NCBI RefSeq assembly: GCF_016820245.1
Contig: NZ_JAFCAR010000004.1
Span: forward strand, 372,001-436,000
Source of the DNA: Jannaschia sp. Os4
GTDB taxonomy: Bacteria; Pseudomonadota; Alphaproteobacteria; Rhodobacterales; Rhodobacteraceae
DNA: 64,000 bases
Direction of reading: 5' to 3'
Both the position numbers and the translations under genes were made by a program. A model generated the notes under the pieces. It searched no databases, had not been told where the DNA came from, and worked only from the letters and a program-made list of their open reading frames with translations. Below, piece by piece: positions 17,477-26,698 of this stretch (positions are counted from its first letter, which is position 1; each line of letters starts with the position of its first letter).

Positions 17477-18478
17477 ATGGTGAAGGTGGCGATCAACGGC
17501 TTCGGCCGCATCGGACGCAACGTGCTGCGCGCGATCGTCGAGTCGGGGCGCGACGACATCGAGGTCGTTGCGATCAACGACCTCGGCCCGGTCGAGACCA
17601 ACGCCCACCTGCTGCGCTACGACAGCGTGCACGGCAAGTTCCCCGCCACCGTCACCGTCGATGGCGACACGATCGACGTCGGGCGGGGCAAGATGAAGGT
17701 GACGGCGCTGCGCGATCCGGCCGACCTGCCGTGGTCCGACGTGGACGTCGTGCTGGAGTGCACGGGCATCTTCACCTCCAAGGAGAAGTGCCAGGCACAT
17801 CTGGAGAACGGCTCCAGCCGCGTGCTGATCTCGGCGCCGGGGACGAACGCGGACAAGACGATCGTCTACGGCGTCAACCACGACACGCTGACCTCGGACG
17901 ACGTGATCGTGTCGAACGCGTCCTGCACGACCAACTGCCTCGCGCCCGTGGCCTACGTCCTGAACGAGGCGATCGGCATCGAGCGCGGCTTCATGACGAC
18001 GATCCACTCCTACACGGGCGACCAGCCGACGCTCGACACGATGCACAAGGATCTCTACCGGGCGCGCGCCGCCGCCCTGTCGATGATCCCGACCTCCACC
18101 GGCGCGGCCAAGGCCGTGGGCCTCGTGATGCCGCAGCTGAACGGCAAGCTCGACGGCGTGGCGATCCGGGTGCCGACGCCGAACGTCTCGGTCGTGGACC
18201 TGACCTTCACCGCGTCGCGCGACACCTCGGTGGACGAGATCAACGAGGCGATCCGCTCGGCCGCGGACGGCCCGCTCAAGGGCGTGCTGGGCTACACCGA
18301 CGAGCCGCTCGTCTCGACGGACTTCAACCACGACCCGCACTCGTCGGTGTTCCACATGGACCAGACCAAGGTGATGGAGGGCGGCAAGCTCGTCCGTATC
18401 CTGTCGTGGTACGACAACGAGTGGGGCTTCTCGAACCGCATGGCGGACACCGCCGTGGCGATGGGGAAACTGATCTAG
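17477..18478 (+). CDS. gap: glyceraldehyde-3-phosphate dehydrogenase, type I
   Basis: A 333-residue cytoplasmic enzyme oxidising glyceraldehyde-3-phosphate to 1,3-bisphosphoglycerate with NAD+ (and the reverse in gluconeogenesis). The N-terminal nucleotide fold begins I-N-G-F-G-R-I-G-R. The catalytic cysteine is C150 in S-N-A-S-C-T-T-N-C, with H177 as partner. Asp rather than Leu-Thr after the second strand (I-N-D-L) suggests NAD preference. GGAGG precedes the ATG. The final codons and stop form one arm of a perfect hairpin. pgk and fba follow on the same strand. Confidence 0.98.
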   Translation: MVKVAINGFGRIGRNVLRAIVESGRDDIEVVAINDLGPVETNAHLLRYDSVHGKFPATVTVDGDTIDVGRGKMKVTALRDPADLPWSDVDVVLECTGIFTSKEKCQAHLENGSSRVLISAPGTNADKTIVYGVNHDTLTSDDVIVSNASCTTNCLAPVAYVLNEAIGIERGFMTTIHSYTGDQPTLDTMHKDLYRARAAALSMIPTSTGAAKAVGLVMPQLNGKLDGVAIRVPTPNVSVVDLTFTASRDTSVDEINEAIRSAADGPLKGVLGYTDEPLVSTDFNHDPHSSVFHMDQTKVMEGGKLVRILSWYDNEWGFSNRMADTAVAMGKLI

Positions 18479-18497
18479 CGCAGGTTAGATCAGTTTC
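18466..18497 (+). terminator. perfect inverted repeat spanning the gap stop codon
   Basis: GAAACTGATCTA (18466-18477) and TAGATCAGTTTC (18486-18497) form a 12-bp perfect stem with an 8-base loop. The left arm contains the last codons of gap and most of its TAG stop. It could be a terminator or attenuator, or an RNA processing site between gap and pgk. Confidence 0.6.
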
Positions 18498-18500
18498 GGC

Positions 18501-18536
18501 GGGCAAGAGGCCTTCCGGCACGGAAGGTCCTCGCCC
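18501..18536 (+). terminator. second hairpin between gap and pgk
   Basis: CCTTCCG and CGGAAGG pair around a GCA loop. The stem continues outward through GAGG/CCTC and GGGC/GCCC with small mismatches. It stands three bases after the first hairpin and 33 bases before pgk. Tandem hairpins here suggest partial termination or mRNA stabilisation, giving different gap and pgk levels. Confidence 0.5.
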
Positions 18537-18569
18537 GCACCGCGCAGAATAGAGTGCCGGAGAACGCGC

Positions 18570-19757
18570 ATGCCCCAATGGAAGACCATCGACGACATGG
18601 ACCTCGGCGGGAAGGTCGTGCTGACCCGCGTCGATCTGAACGTGCCGATGGAGGACGGGCGGGTCACCGACGCCACCCGGATCGAGCGGATCGTCCCGAC
18701 GGTGCGCGATCTGTCGGCGGCGGGGGCGAAGGTGGTCCTCCTCGCCCATTTCGGGCGGCCCAAGGGGAAGGTCGTGCCCGAGATGTCGCTGCGGCAGGTC
18801 GTGCCCGCGCTGGAGGAGGCATTGGGGCGCGACGTGGCCTTCGCGGACGGCGGATACGGGCAGGCCGTGGCGGATCTCGCGGATGACGGCGTGATCCTGT
18901 TCGAGAACGTTCGCTTCAACCCCGGCGAGGAGGCGGGCGACGAGGGCTTCGCCCGCCGCCTCGCCTCGGTGGGCGACGTCTACTGCAACGACGCGTTCAG
19001 CGCGGCGCATCGGGCGCACGCGACGACCACGGTGCTGGCGCGGCTGATGCCGTCCTGCGCCGGGCGGCTGATGCAGGCGGAACTGGAGGCGCTGGAGAAG
19101 GCGCTGGGCGACCCTGCCCCGCCGGTCGCCGCCCTCGTGGGCGGCGCGAAGGTATCGACCAAGATCGACGTGCTCCGCAACCTCGTGGGCCGGGTGCAGC
19201 ACCTGATTATCGGGGGCGGCATGGCGAACACGTTCCTCGCGGCGAACGGTGTCGACGTGAAGGCGTCGCTCTGCGAGCACGACCTGACGGACACGGCGCG
19301 TGACATCGCGGCGGAGGCCGAGCGGCAGGGCTGCACGATCCTGCTGCCCCGCGACGCGGTCGTGGCGGCGGAGTTCAAGGCCGGCGCCGAGAACCGGGTG
19401 GTGAAGGTCGAGGAGGTGCCGGACGGGCACATGATCCTCGACGCGGGCCCCGACAGCGCGCGGCACGTGTGCGACGTGCTCGACGGCTGCGCGACGCTGG
19501 TCTGGAACGGTCCGATGGGCGCGTTCGAGATCGAGCCGTTCGACGCCGCCACCGTTGCGGTGGCCAAGCATGCGGCCGCGCTGACCGAGGCGGGCAAGCT
19601 CGTCTCCGTGGCCGGCGGCGGCGACACGGTGGCCGCGCTGAACCACGCGGGCGTGGCGGACGACTTCACCTACGTGTCGTCCGCAGGCGGCGCGTTCCTC
19701 GAATGGATGGAAGGCAAGGCGCTGCCCGGCGTGGCGGCCCTCAAGGGAGAGAACTGA
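18570..19757 (+). CDS. pgk: phosphoglycerate kinase
   Basis: A 395-residue cytoplasmic kinase transferring phosphate between 1,3-bisphosphoglycerate and ADP. The N-terminal substrate-binding strand T-R-V-D-L-N-V-P is at about 19-26, H-F-G-R-P is near 60, E-N-V-R-F-N-P is near 112, and the nucleotide loop G-G-G-D-T is near 352. Length and motif order are normal. GGAG precedes the ATG. The stop shares one base with the fba start (TGATG), so the two genes are coupled. Together with gap and fba it forms a lower-glycolysis/gluconeogenesis block. Confidence 0.98.
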   Translation: MPQWKTIDDMDLGGKVVLTRVDLNVPMEDGRVTDATRIERIVPTVRDLSAAGAKVVLLAHFGRPKGKVVPEMSLRQVVPALEEALGRDVAFADGGYGQAVADLADDGVILFENVRFNPGEEAGDEGFARRLASVGDVYCNDAFSAAHRAHATTTVLARLMPSCAGRLMQAELEALEKALGDPAPPVAALVGGAKVSTKIDVLRNLVGRVQHLIIGGGMANTFLAANGVDVKASLCEHDLTDTARDIAAEAERQGCTILLPRDAVVAAEFKAGAENRVVKVEEVPDGHMILDAGPDSARHVCDVLDGCATLVWNGPMGAFEIEPFDAATVAVAKHAAALTEAGKLVSVAGGGDTVAALNHAGVADDFTYVSSAGGAFLEWMEGKALPGVAALKGEN

Positions 19758-20647
19758 TGGCTGACTTCGATGCGATGCGTGAGCGGATCCGCAAGGGGAA
19801 CGGCTTCATCGCCGCCCTCGACCAGTCGGGCGGCTCGACGCCCAAGGCGCTGGGCCTCTACGGCGTGGGCGAGGACCGCTTCTCGAACGACGAGGAGATG
19901 TACGACCTGATCCATGCGATGCGCTCGCGCATCGTGGACGCCCCCGCCTTCACCGGGGACAAGGTGGTCGGCGCGATCCTGTTCCAGCAGACCTTGGAGC
20001 GCGAGTTCGGCGGCAAGCCGACCGCCGCCTACCTCTGGGAGGAGCGGCAGGTCGTGCCCTTCGTCAAGATCGACGAGGGGCTCGCGGATGCCGAGGGCGG
20101 GATGCAGTTGATGAAGCCGATCACCGGCCTCGACGACCTGCTCTCCCGGTCCAAGGCCAAGGGCGTGTTCGGCACCAAGGAGCGGTCCGTCATCGGCAAG
20201 GCCGACGAGGCGGGCATCCGCAAGGTCGTCGCGCAGCAGTTCGACGTCGCGCGGCAGGTGCTGGCCCACGGCATGGTCCCGATCATCGAGCCGGAGGTCA
20301 CGATCTCGATCTCCGACAAGGCCGAGGCCGAGCGGATGCTGCTCGACGCGTCGCTGGAGGCCCTCGACGCCGTGGGCGAGGAGGTGATGTTCAAGGTCAC
20401 GCTGCCCGAGCAGGACAATCTCTACGCGCCGCTCGTGGACCACCCGAAGGTGCTCAAGGTCGTCGCGCTGTCCGGCGGCTACGCCCGCGAGGAGGCCAAC
20501 GCCCGTCTGTCGCGCCAGCGCGGGATGATCGCGTCCTTCTCGCGCGCCCTCACCGAGGGGCTGAGCGAGGGCCAGTCGGACGACGCGTTCAACCGTACCA
20601 TCGGCGCCACGATCGACTCGATCCACGCGGCCTCGGTCGCCGGCTAG
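19757..20647 (+). CDS. fba: fructose-bisphosphate aldolase, class I
   Basis: A 296-residue class I aldolase (COG3588 type), which cleaves fructose 1,6-bisphosphate through a lysine Schiff base without metal. Family segments seen: A-L-D-Q-S-G-G-S-T-P-K at 20-30, I-I-E-P-E at 176-180, and M-F-K-V-T-L-P-E at 211-218, where K213 is the probable Schiff-base lysine. It overlaps the pgk stop by one base. The bacterial class I enzyme here replaces the metal-dependent class II type. No terminator hairpin is obvious after it. Confidence 0.93.
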   Translation: MADFDAMRERIRKGNGFIAALDQSGGSTPKALGLYGVGEDRFSNDEEMYDLIHAMRSRIVDAPAFTGDKVVGAILFQQTLEREFGGKPTAAYLWEERQVVPFVKIDEGLADAEGGMQLMKPITGLDDLLSRSKAKGVFGTKERSVIGKADEAGIRKVVAQQFDVARQVLAHGMVPIIEPEVTISISDKAEAERMLLDASLEALDAVGEEVMFKVTLPEQDNLYAPLVDHPKVLKVVALSGGYAREEANARLSRQRGMIASFSRALTEGLSEGQSDDAFNRTIGATIDSIHAASVAG

Positions 20648-20718
20648 GATTCACGCGCCGCCCGTTCCGTGCCATGGTCCCCGCATCCGCCCGCGAAGAG
20701 GCGGCAGGAGGCAGGACC

Positions 20719-21009
20719 ATGGAAGAACGGACGGGCGGCGGCCTGCTGCTCCCCCTCGCGCTGACGGGGTTCGGCTTCTACTTCGTGTTCGCGGCGGTGC
20801 AGGGCGACGGCGGGGTGTTCCGCCGGATCGAGCTGGAGGCCGAGCGCGAGACGCTCCAAGCGGACCTCGACGCGCTGCAGACCCGCGTGTCCGCCGCGGA
20901 AGGCAAGGTCCGCCGGTTGTCCGACGACTACGTCGACCTCGACCTCCTCGACGAGCGCGCGCGCATCGTCCTCGGCATGGCCCGCGCCGACGAGCTCATC
21001 CTCGAATAA
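20719..21009 (+). CDS. FtsB/DivIC-like septum formation initiator
   Basis: A 96-residue single-pass membrane protein: a short cytoplasmic start, one helix at about 7-25, then a coiled coil at about 35-75 (E-L-E-A-E-R-E-T-L-Q-A-D-L-D-A-L) and a short region ending R-I-V-L-G-M. That layout is the septum formation initiator (FtsB/DivIC) family, which joins FtsL and FtsQ at the division site. AGGAGG precedes the start at 20719. It sits between glycolysis and the pdh operon, as I remember for other alphaproteobacteria. Confidence 0.82.
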   Translation: MEERTGGGLLLPLALTGFGFYFVFAAVQGDGGVFRRIELEAERETLQADLDALQTRVSAAEGKVRRLSDDYVDLDLLDERARIVLGMARADELILE

Positions 21010-21083
21010 ATCCGGCTTCGCGCGGGCCGCCCGCGCGACGACCTTCCCTACGGAACCGAATCCCGCTAGTCGGAGTTGAGCGG

Positions 21084-21110
21084 GGAATTCGTTTAACGTT
21101 GAACGATTCC
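21084..21110. promoter_or_regulatory. AT-rich dyad upstream of pdhA
   Basis: GGAATTCGTT and AACGATTCC are arms of an interrupted dyad. Within it GTTTAACGTTGAAC is a palindrome with two symmetric mismatches. This short AT-rich island lies about 31 bases upstream of the pdhA start in an otherwise GC-rich region, so it is a candidate operator or promoter part. No known regulator consensus is recognised. Confidence 0.35.
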
Positions 21111-21140
21111 TCGGAACGGCCCGACACTCGGGGAGGAGAC

Positions 21141-22202
21141 ATGGCTCGCAAGCCCGCCACCGCCGCCAAGGCGAAGCCCGCCGCATCGGCTAGACCCTCG
21201 TCCGCGAAGGCGAAGCCGAACGTCTCCGGGGAGGAGCTTTCCCAATACTACAAGGACATGCTGCTGATCCGCCGCTTCGAGGAGAAGGCGGGGCAGCTCT
21301 ACGGCATGGGCCTGATCGGGGGCTTCTGCCACCTCTATATCGGGCAGGAGGCCGTCGTCGTCGGGCTGGAGGCCACGGCGAAGGACGGCGACAAGCGCAT
21401 CACCTCCTACCGAGACCACGGGCACATGCTCGCCTGCGGCATGGACCCGAAAGGGGTCATGGCCGAGCTGACGGGCCGCGAGGGCGGCTACTCGAAGGGC
21501 AAGGGCGGCTCGATGCACATGTTCAGCCGCGAGAAACACTTCTACGGCGGCCACGGCATCGTCGCCGCGCAGGTGCCACTCGGGGCCGGCTTGGCGTTTA
21601 GCGACAAGTACAAGGGCAACGACAACGTCACCTTCACCTATTTCGGGGACGGCGCGGCGAACCAGGGCCAGGTCTACGAGACCTACAACATGGCCGAGTT
21701 GTGGGACCTGCCCGTCGTGTTCGTGATCGAGAACAACCAGTATGCGATGGGCACCTCGACCAAGCGCTCGACCAAGTCGCCCTCCTACTGGGAGCGCGGC
21801 GCGGCCTACGGGATCGAGGGCGAGGAGGTCGACGGGATGGACGTGCTCGCCGTGCGCGACGCGGGCTACCGGGCGACGGAGTACTGCCGCGCGGGCAAGG
21901 GGCCGTACATCCTCGAGGTGATGACCTACCGCTACCGCGGCCACTCCATGTCGGACCCGGCCAAGTACCGCACCCGCGACGAGGTCCAGAAGATGCGCGA
22001 GGAGCGCGACCCGATCGAGCAGGTGCGCCGCGCGCTGCTGGACGGGGGCCACGCCTCCGAGGACGACCTCAAGGCCATCGACAAGCAGGTCAAGGAGGTC
22101 GTCAACGAGAGCGCCGAGTTCGCCAAGGAGAGCCCGGAGCCCGCCTTGGAGGAGCTTTGGACCGACATCTACGCCGACGAGCTGCCGCAGGGCGCGGCAT
22201 GA
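21141..22202 (+). CDS. pdhA: pyruvate dehydrogenase E1 component, alpha subunit
   Basis: A 353-residue thiamine-diphosphate enzyme subunit that decarboxylates pyruvate with PdhB and passes the acetyl group to the lipoyl arm. The cofactor motif runs from G-D-G (169-171) to N-N (198-199). The phosphorylation-loop-like segment Y-R-Y-R-G-H-S-M-S-D-P is near 255. The first 25 residues are alanine/lysine-rich and probably flexible. The start at 21141 follows GGGGAGGAG. It opens an operon pdhA-small gene-pdhB-pdhC; the next start overlaps its stop (ATGA). Confidence 0.97.
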   Translation: MARKPATAAKAKPAASARPSSAKAKPNVSGEELSQYYKDMLLIRRFEEKAGQLYGMGLIGGFCHLYIGQEAVVVGLEATAKDGDKRITSYRDHGHMLACGMDPKGVMAELTGREGGYSKGKGGSMHMFSREKHFYGGHGIVAAQVPLGAGLAFSDKYKGNDNVTFTYFGDGAANQGQVYETYNMAELWDLPVVFVIENNQYAMGTSTKRSTKSPSYWERGAAYGIEGEEVDGMDVLAVRDAGYRATEYCRAGKGPYILEVMTYRYRGHSMSDPAKYRTRDEVQKMREERDPIEQVRRALLDGGHASEDDLKAIDKQVKEVVNESAEFAKESPEPALEELWTDIYADELPQGAA

Positions 22203-22480
22203 GCGCGGCGGAGGACGCCCGCACCTTCTTCGCCGCCAGCTACGCCGTCGGCGAGGGCGAGGACGGCGGCGAGATGATGGTGCAGATCGACCCGGACCTG
22301 CTGCTCTCGCCGGAGGTGACGGGCTTCATGATCTCCGAGTGGATGAAGCACCTCGCTGCCGCGCACGTGCAGGCGGGGCACGCCGACGCGCCGGACGCGG
22401 CGCTCCAGACGATCCTGGGCACCTGCCTGGGCCAACTGACCGAAGGCGAGGACGACGATCCCGCCCCGCGCCCGAACTGA
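22199..22480 (+). CDS. small acidic protein in the pdh operon
   Basis: A 93-residue soluble protein, rich in D, E and A, with the central segment L-S-P-E-V-T-G-F-M-I-S-E-W-M and no membrane helix or signal peptide. The start overlaps the pdhA stop by ATGA and the stop is 12 bases before pdhB, so it is translated inside the pyruvate dehydrogenase operon. I do not recognise a function. Its placement suggests either an accessory to the complex or a passenger gene. The compact overlap and uninterrupted reading make a real gene likely. Confidence 0.75.
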   Translation: MSAAEDARTFFAASYAVGEGEDGGEMMVQIDPDLLLSPEVTGFMISEWMKHLAAAHVQAGHADAPDAALQTILGTCLGQLTEGEDDDPAPRPN

Positions 22481-22572
22481 GGGACACCGACCATGGCGAC
22501 CGAGATCCTGATGCCCGCGCTCTCCCCCACGATGGAGGAGGGCACGCTCGCGAAATGGCTGGTGAAGGAGGG
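22478..22572 (+). repeat. direct repeat, copy A (pdhB start and spacer)
   Basis: This 95-base segment, comprising the preceding gene's TGA, a 12-base spacer and the start of the pdhB lipoyl domain, matches copy B at 23864-23958 at all but one position. The likeness weakens further into the lipoyl domain but stays recognisable to about 22740. Confidence 0.9.
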
Positions 22573-23866
22573 CGACACGGTGTCGTCCGGCGACATCCTC
22601 GCCGAGATCGAGACCGACAAGGCCACGATGGAGTTCGAGGCCGTGGACGAGGGCGTGATCGGCAAGATCCTCGTGGCCGAGGGCACCGAGGGCGTGAAGG
22701 TCAACACCCCCATCGCCGTGATCGGCGAGGAGGGCGAGGACATGGAGGCCGCCCCTGCCCCGGCGGAGAAGCCCGCCGCCGACGCGCCGCGCGGCGACGC
22801 CCCCGAGAAGGCCCCGGCCCGCGTCGCCTCCGAGGAGCCGACGCCCCAGTCCAAGGCCTCCCCCGACTGGCCCGAGGGCACCGAGATGGTCGAGCAGACC
22901 GTCCGCGAGGCCCTGCGCGACGCCATGTCCGAGGAGATGCGCCGCGACGAGAACGTGTTCGTGATGGGCGAGGAGGTCGCCGAGTACAACGGCGCCTACA
23001 AGATCACCCAAGGCATGCTGGACGAGTTCGGCGACAAGCGCGTGATCGACACGCCGATCACCGAGCACGGCTTCACCGGCATCGGCGTCGGCGCGGCCTT
23101 CGGCGGGCTGCGCCCCATCGTCGAGTTCATGACCTTCAACTTCGCCATGCAGGCGATCGACCAGATCATCAACTCGGCGGCCAAGACGCTCTACATGTCG
23201 GGTGGCCAGATGGGCTGCCCCATCGTGTTCCGCGGCCCCAACGGCGCCGCTGCCCGCGTGGGCGCGCAGCATAGCCAGGACTATGCGGCGTGGTATTCGT
23301 CCATCCCCGGCCTGAAGGTCGTGCAGCCCTACTCGGCCGCCGACGCCAAGGGCCTCCTCAAGACCGCCATCCGCGACCCGAACCCGGTCATCTTCCTCGA
23401 GAACGAGATCCTCTACGGCAAGTCCTTCGAGGTGCCGAAGGTGGACGACCTGACGATCCCCTTCGGCAAGGCCCGCATCTGGCGCGAGGGCGACGACGTG
23501 ACCATCGTGTCGTGGGGCATCGGCATGACCTACGCGCTTGAGGCCGCCGACAAGCTGGCCGAGGACGGCATCTCCGCCGAGGTGATCGACCTGCGCACCC
23601 TGCGGCCCGTGGACTACGACACGGTCCTCGCCTCCGTGATGAAGACCAACCGCTGCGTGACCGTCGAGGAGGGCTTCCCCGTGGCGTCCTTCTCCGACCA
23701 CATCGCGTCCACGATCATGCAGCGCGCCTTCGACCACCTCGACGCGCCGGTCGTGACCTGCACGGGCAAGGACGTGCCCATGCCCTACGCCGCGAACCTC
23801 GAGAAGCTGGCGCTGACGTCGACCCAAGAGGTCATCGACGCCGTCCGCTCCGTCACCTACCGCTGA
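22493..23866 (+). CDS. pdhB: pyruvate dehydrogenase E1 component, beta subunit with N-terminal lipoyl domain
   Basis: A 457-residue E1-beta subunit. Residues 1-80 form a lipoyl domain with the lipoylated lysine K43 in E-T-D-K-A-T-M-E-F. Residues 81-125 are an alanine/proline-rich swinging linker, and the transketolase-type E1-beta domain runs from about 130 to the end. A lipoyl domain fused to E1-beta is characteristic of alphaproteobacterial complexes. The lipoyl part is a near-duplicate of the one in PdhC, down to the 12-base spacer and start context. The gene is in the pdh operon between the small acidic protein and pdhC. Confidence 0.97.
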   Translation: MATEILMPALSPTMEEGTLAKWLVKEGDTVSSGDILAEIETDKATMEFEAVDEGVIGKILVAEGTEGVKVNTPIAVIGEEGEDMEAAPAPAEKPAADAPRGDAPEKAPARVASEEPTPQSKASPDWPEGTEMVEQTVREALRDAMSEEMRRDENVFVMGEEVAEYNGAYKITQGMLDEFGDKRVIDTPITEHGFTGIGVGAAFGGLRPIVEFMTFNFAMQAIDQIINSAAKTLYMSGGQMGCPIVFRGPNGAAARVGAQHSQDYAAWYSSIPGLKVVQPYSAADAKGLLKTAIRDPNPVIFLENEILYGKSFEVPKVDDLTIPFGKARIWREGDDVTIVSWGIGMTYALEAADKLAEDGISAEVIDLRTLRPVDYDTVLASVMKTNRCVTVEEGFPVASFSDHIASTIMQRAFDHLDAPVVTCTGKDVPMPYAANLEKLALTSTQEVIDAVRSVTYR

Positions 23867-23958
23867 GGGACACCGACCATGGCGACCGAGATCCTGATGC
23901 CCGCGCTCTCCCCCACGATGGAGGAGGGCACTCTCGCGAAATGGCTGGTGAAGGAGGG
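23864..23958 (+). repeat. direct repeat, copy B (pdhC start and spacer)
   Basis: Second copy of the repeat at 22478-22572: the stop of pdhB, the same 12-base spacer and the first codons of the pdhC lipoyl domain, with one mismatch in 95 bases. It indicates recent duplication or continuing gene conversion between the two lipoyl domains. Confidence 0.9.
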
Positions 23959-25243
23959 GGACACCGTTTCCGCCGGGGACCTGCTGGCCGAAATCGAGAC
24001 GGACAAAGCGACGATGGAGTTCGAGGCCGTCGACGAGGGCACGGTCGGCAAGATCATGGTCGCCGAGGGCACCGAGGGCGTGAAGGTGAACACCCCCATC
24101 GCCGTCCTTCTGGAGGACGGCGAGGACGCATCCGCAGTCGATTCCGCCTCCTCCGGCGGGTCATCCAACGTCGCCCCCGCCGAGCCGACCCCGGCCACCG
24201 AGCCGCAGGCCGGATACGGGCGCGAGCCCGGCGGCAAGGACGAGGCGCCCCGCGCCGACATTCATGGCGGACATGCGGACGAGGCGCCGAAGGGCGACCG
24301 CGTCTTCGCCACCCCCGTCGCCCGCCGCATCGCCAAGGACCGCGGCATCGACCTTTCGGACGTGAAGGGCTCGGGCCCGCGCGGCCGGATCGTGAAGGCC
24401 GACGTCGAGGCGTTCGACCCGTCGAAGGCCGCCCCCAAGGCGGAGGCGGCCAAGCCCGACGCGGCGGCCCCGACCGCCAAGACGGACGGACAGAAGCCCA
24501 CCGCCCCGGCCGGCATGTCCGCCGAGCAGGTCCTCAAGATGTATGCCGACCGCGAGACCGAGGAGGTCACGCTCGACGGGATGCGAAAGACGATCGCCGC
24601 CCGCCTCTCCGAGGCCAAGCAGACGATCCCGCATTTCTACCTGCGCCGCGACATCCGCCTCGACGCGTTGCTCAAGTTCCGCTCGCAACTGAACAAGCAG
24701 CTCGAGGGCCGCGGCGTGAAGCTCTCGGTCAACGACTTCATCATCAAGGCCAGCGCGCTGGCGCTCCAGCAGGTGCCCGACGCGAACGCCGTCTGGGCCG
24801 CCGACCGCATCCTCAAGCTCAAGCCCTCCGACGTCGCCGTCGCCGTGGCCATCGAGGGCGGGCTGTTCACCCCCGTCCTGCGCGACGCGCACCTCAAGTC
24901 GCTCTCCGCGCTGTCGGCCGAGATGAAGGACCTCGCCGGCCGGGCCCGCGATCGCAAGCTCGCGCCCCACGAGTATCAGGGCGGTAGCTTCGCCATCTCC
25001 AACCTCGGGATGTTCGGGATCGACAACTTCGACGCGGTCATCAACCCGCCCCATGCCTCGATCCTCGCGGTCGGCGCGGGCGTGAAGAAGCCCGTCGTGG
25101 GCGAGGACGGCGAGATCACCACTGCCACCGTCATGTCCACGACCCTCTCCGTCGATCACCGGGTCATCGACGGCGCGCTGGGGGCGGACTTTCTCAAGGC
25201 CGTCGCCGAGAACCTCGAGAACCCGATCACGATGCTGGCCTGA
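23879..25243 (+). CDS. pdhC: pyruvate dehydrogenase E2 component (dihydrolipoamide acetyltransferase)
   Basis: A 454-residue acetyltransferase core of the pyruvate dehydrogenase complex. Order: lipoyl domain 1-80 (K43), flexible linker, peripheral-subunit-binding domain 142-178 (A-T-P-V-A-R-R-I-A, later G-P-R-G-R-I), a second alanine/proline linker, and the catalytic domain from about 228. The active-site motif is D-H-R-V-I-D-G (H427, D431). It is the last gene of the pdh operon. E3 (lpd) is not in this window. A hairpin 24 bases downstream probably ends the transcript. Confidence 0.97.
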   Translation: MATEILMPALSPTMEEGTLAKWLVKEGDTVSAGDLLAEIETDKATMEFEAVDEGTVGKIMVAEGTEGVKVNTPIAVLLEDGEDASAVDSASSGGSSNVAPAEPTPATEPQAGYGREPGGKDEAPRADIHGGHADEAPKGDRVFATPVARRIAKDRGIDLSDVKGSGPRGRIVKADVEAFDPSKAAPKAEAAKPDAAAPTAKTDGQKPTAPAGMSAEQVLKMYADRETEEVTLDGMRKTIAARLSEAKQTIPHFYLRRDIRLDALLKFRSQLNKQLEGRGVKLSVNDFIIKASALALQQVPDANAVWAADRILKLKPSDVAVAVAIEGGLFTPVLRDAHLKSLSALSAEMKDLAGRARDRKLAPHEYQGGSFAISNLGMFGIDNFDAVINPPHASILAVGAGVKKPVVGEDGEITTATVMSTTLSVDHRVIDGALGADFLKAVAENLENPITMLA

Positions 25244-25266
25244 TCCGGCTCAAGCGCGTGATCCTC

Positions 25267-25295
25267 GCGGCGGGTCCCTTGCGGAGGCCCGCCGC
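25267..25295 (+). terminator. terminator-like hairpin after the pdh operon
   Basis: GCGGCGGG (25267-25274) pairs with CCCGCCGC (25288-25295), with an inner TCC/GGA pairing. It is 24 bases after the pdhC stop and 20 bases before the lipoprotein start. No T run follows. Confidence 0.55.
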
Positions 25296-25314
25296 CACGC
25301 ATAGCCCGCGCGAC

Positions 25315-25836
25315 ATGAAACGCATCCTGCCCCTGCTCCTACTCGTCGCCTGTGCGCCCGCGCCGGAACAGGAGGAGGTGGTCCCCGTCGCATTCGCCGG
25401 GGGAACGCCGTTCCTCTGCGACGACGGGCAGACGATACGCACGCAGCTCAGGGGCGATCGCCTCGGCCTCGTGCTTGGCGACGGGACGCCGCTCGACCTC
25501 CCTGCGGTGCAGACCCCTGCAGGCCTTCGCTACGCGGCCGACGGCTGGGTGTGGTTCCGGCGTGGGGACAATGCGATCCTGACGCAGCAGGGCGGCCAGG
25601 TGAACTGCCGCATCGCTGATACGACCGCCGCGGCGCCGCCCACCGGGGGCGTTCCGGCCGCGGACGCGCCCGCGCCCTCCGGCGTCCGCCCGCTGCCCGC
25701 GGCGATCACCGCCGCCGTGCCTCAGGCCTCAGCGACGGCCCCCGCTCCGCAGGCCCAAGCCGATCCGGCCTTCCCGCCCGTGGTCGCGCCGGTTGCCCCG
25801 GGGGGCGTGTTCATCAGTCCTGATCTGGACCTCTGA
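25315..25836 (+). CDS. lipoprotein with MliC-like (lysozyme-inhibitor) domain
   Basis: A 173-residue predicted lipoprotein. The lipobox L-V-A-C places the modified cysteine at C13. After it, residues about 33-100 follow the MliC pattern: F-L-C at the start, a central G-L-R-Y-A, then W-V-W-F-R-R-G-D-N-A-I-L and a closing C-R, with the two cysteines placed to form a disulphide. MliC proteins inhibit C-type lysozyme in the envelope. The rest is a proline/alanine-rich tail. The start at 25315 is chosen for the lipoprotein signal; an earlier start would bury it. Its 3' end overlaps convergent cysE by 23 bases. Confidence 0.68.
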   Translation: MKRILPLLLLVACAPAPEQEEVVPVAFAGGTPFLCDDGQTIRTQLRGDRLGLVLGDGTPLDLPAVQTPAGLRYAADGWVWFRRGDNAILTQQGGQVNCRIADTTAAAPPTGGVPAADAPAPSGVRPLPAAITAAVPQASATAPAPQAQADPAFPPVVAPVAPGGVFISPDLDL

Positions 25837-26635
25837 CCCCGATTAGCTGATCCATCATGATCGACGGCTGCGAGCAGCCCGCCTCGCCGACGACCTTCGC
25901 CGGCACGCCCGCGACCGTGCTCTTCGGCGGCACGTCCGCCAGCACCACCGAGCCCGCCGCGATCCGGGAGCAATGGCCCACGGAGATGTTGCCGAGCACC
26001 TTCGCCCCCGCGCCGATCAGGACGCCGTCGCCGATCTTCGGGTGGCGGTCGTCGTCCTCCTTGCCCGTGCCGCCCAAGGTGACGGAGTGCAGCATCGACA
26101 CGTTGTCGCCCACCACCGCAGTCTCCCCGATGACGATCGAGTGGGCATGGTCGATCATGATCCCCCGGCCCACGGTCGCGCCGGGATGGATATCGACCCC
26201 GAACCGCTCCGAGACCCGCATCTGCACGTAGTAGGCGAGGTCCGCGCGGCCCTGCCGCCAGAGCCAGTTGCCCACCCGGTAGGCCTGCATGGCGCCGAAG
26301 CCCTTGAAGTAGAGAAGCGGCTGCAGGAACCGGTGGCAGGCCGGGTCGCGCTCGAACACCGCCACGATGTCCGCCCGCGCGGCGAGCGCGAGGTCGGCGT
26401 CGGACGCGTAGGCCTCCGACGCGATCTCCCGCAGGATCTGCTCCGACATCTCGGGCGCGGCGAGCTTCACGGCGAAGCGGTAGGACAGCGCATGCTCCAG
26501 CGCGGGGTGGTGCAGCACGCTGGCGTGGATCGTGCCCCCCAGCAGCGGCTCCGCCGCGACGGCCGCGCGGGCCTCGTCGGTGAGGCGGTCCCAGATGAAG
26601 TCGACCTGATGGACGGACGTGTTCGCATGCACCAT
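25814..26635 (-). CDS. cysE: serine O-acetyltransferase
   Basis: A 273-residue enzyme acetylating L-serine in cysteine biosynthesis. The N-terminal helical domain is followed by left-handed beta-helix hexapeptide repeats from about 150 to 245, with the catalytic-site segments D-I-H-P-G-A, I-D-H-A-H and H-S-V-T-L-G-G-T-G-K. The last residues (M-M-D-Q-L-I) resemble the tail that binds cysteine synthase. GAGGAGG precedes the start at 26635. It lies just downstream of the GTA cluster on the same strand, 63 bases after the g15 stop. I recall cysE beside GTA clusters in other Rhodobacterales. Confidence 0.96.
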   Translation of the reverse strand: MVHANTSVHQVDFIWDRLTDEARAAVAAEPLLGGTIHASVLHHPALEHALSYRFAVKLAAPEMSEQILREIASEAYASDADLALAARADIVAVFERDPACHRFLQPLLYFKGFGAMQAYRVGNWLWRQGRADLAYYVQMRVSERFGVDIHPGATVGRGIMIDHAHSIVIGETAVVGDNVSMLHSVTLGGTGKEDDDRHPKIGDGVLIGAGAKVLGNISVGHCSRIAAGSVVLADVPPKSTVAGVPAKVVGEAGCSQPSIMMDQLIGVRGPDQD

Positions 26636-26698
26636 GGGAGCGCCTCCTCGGTCAGGAAGACATAGGCACCTCATGCTGCGGACGCAAACAACGATCCG

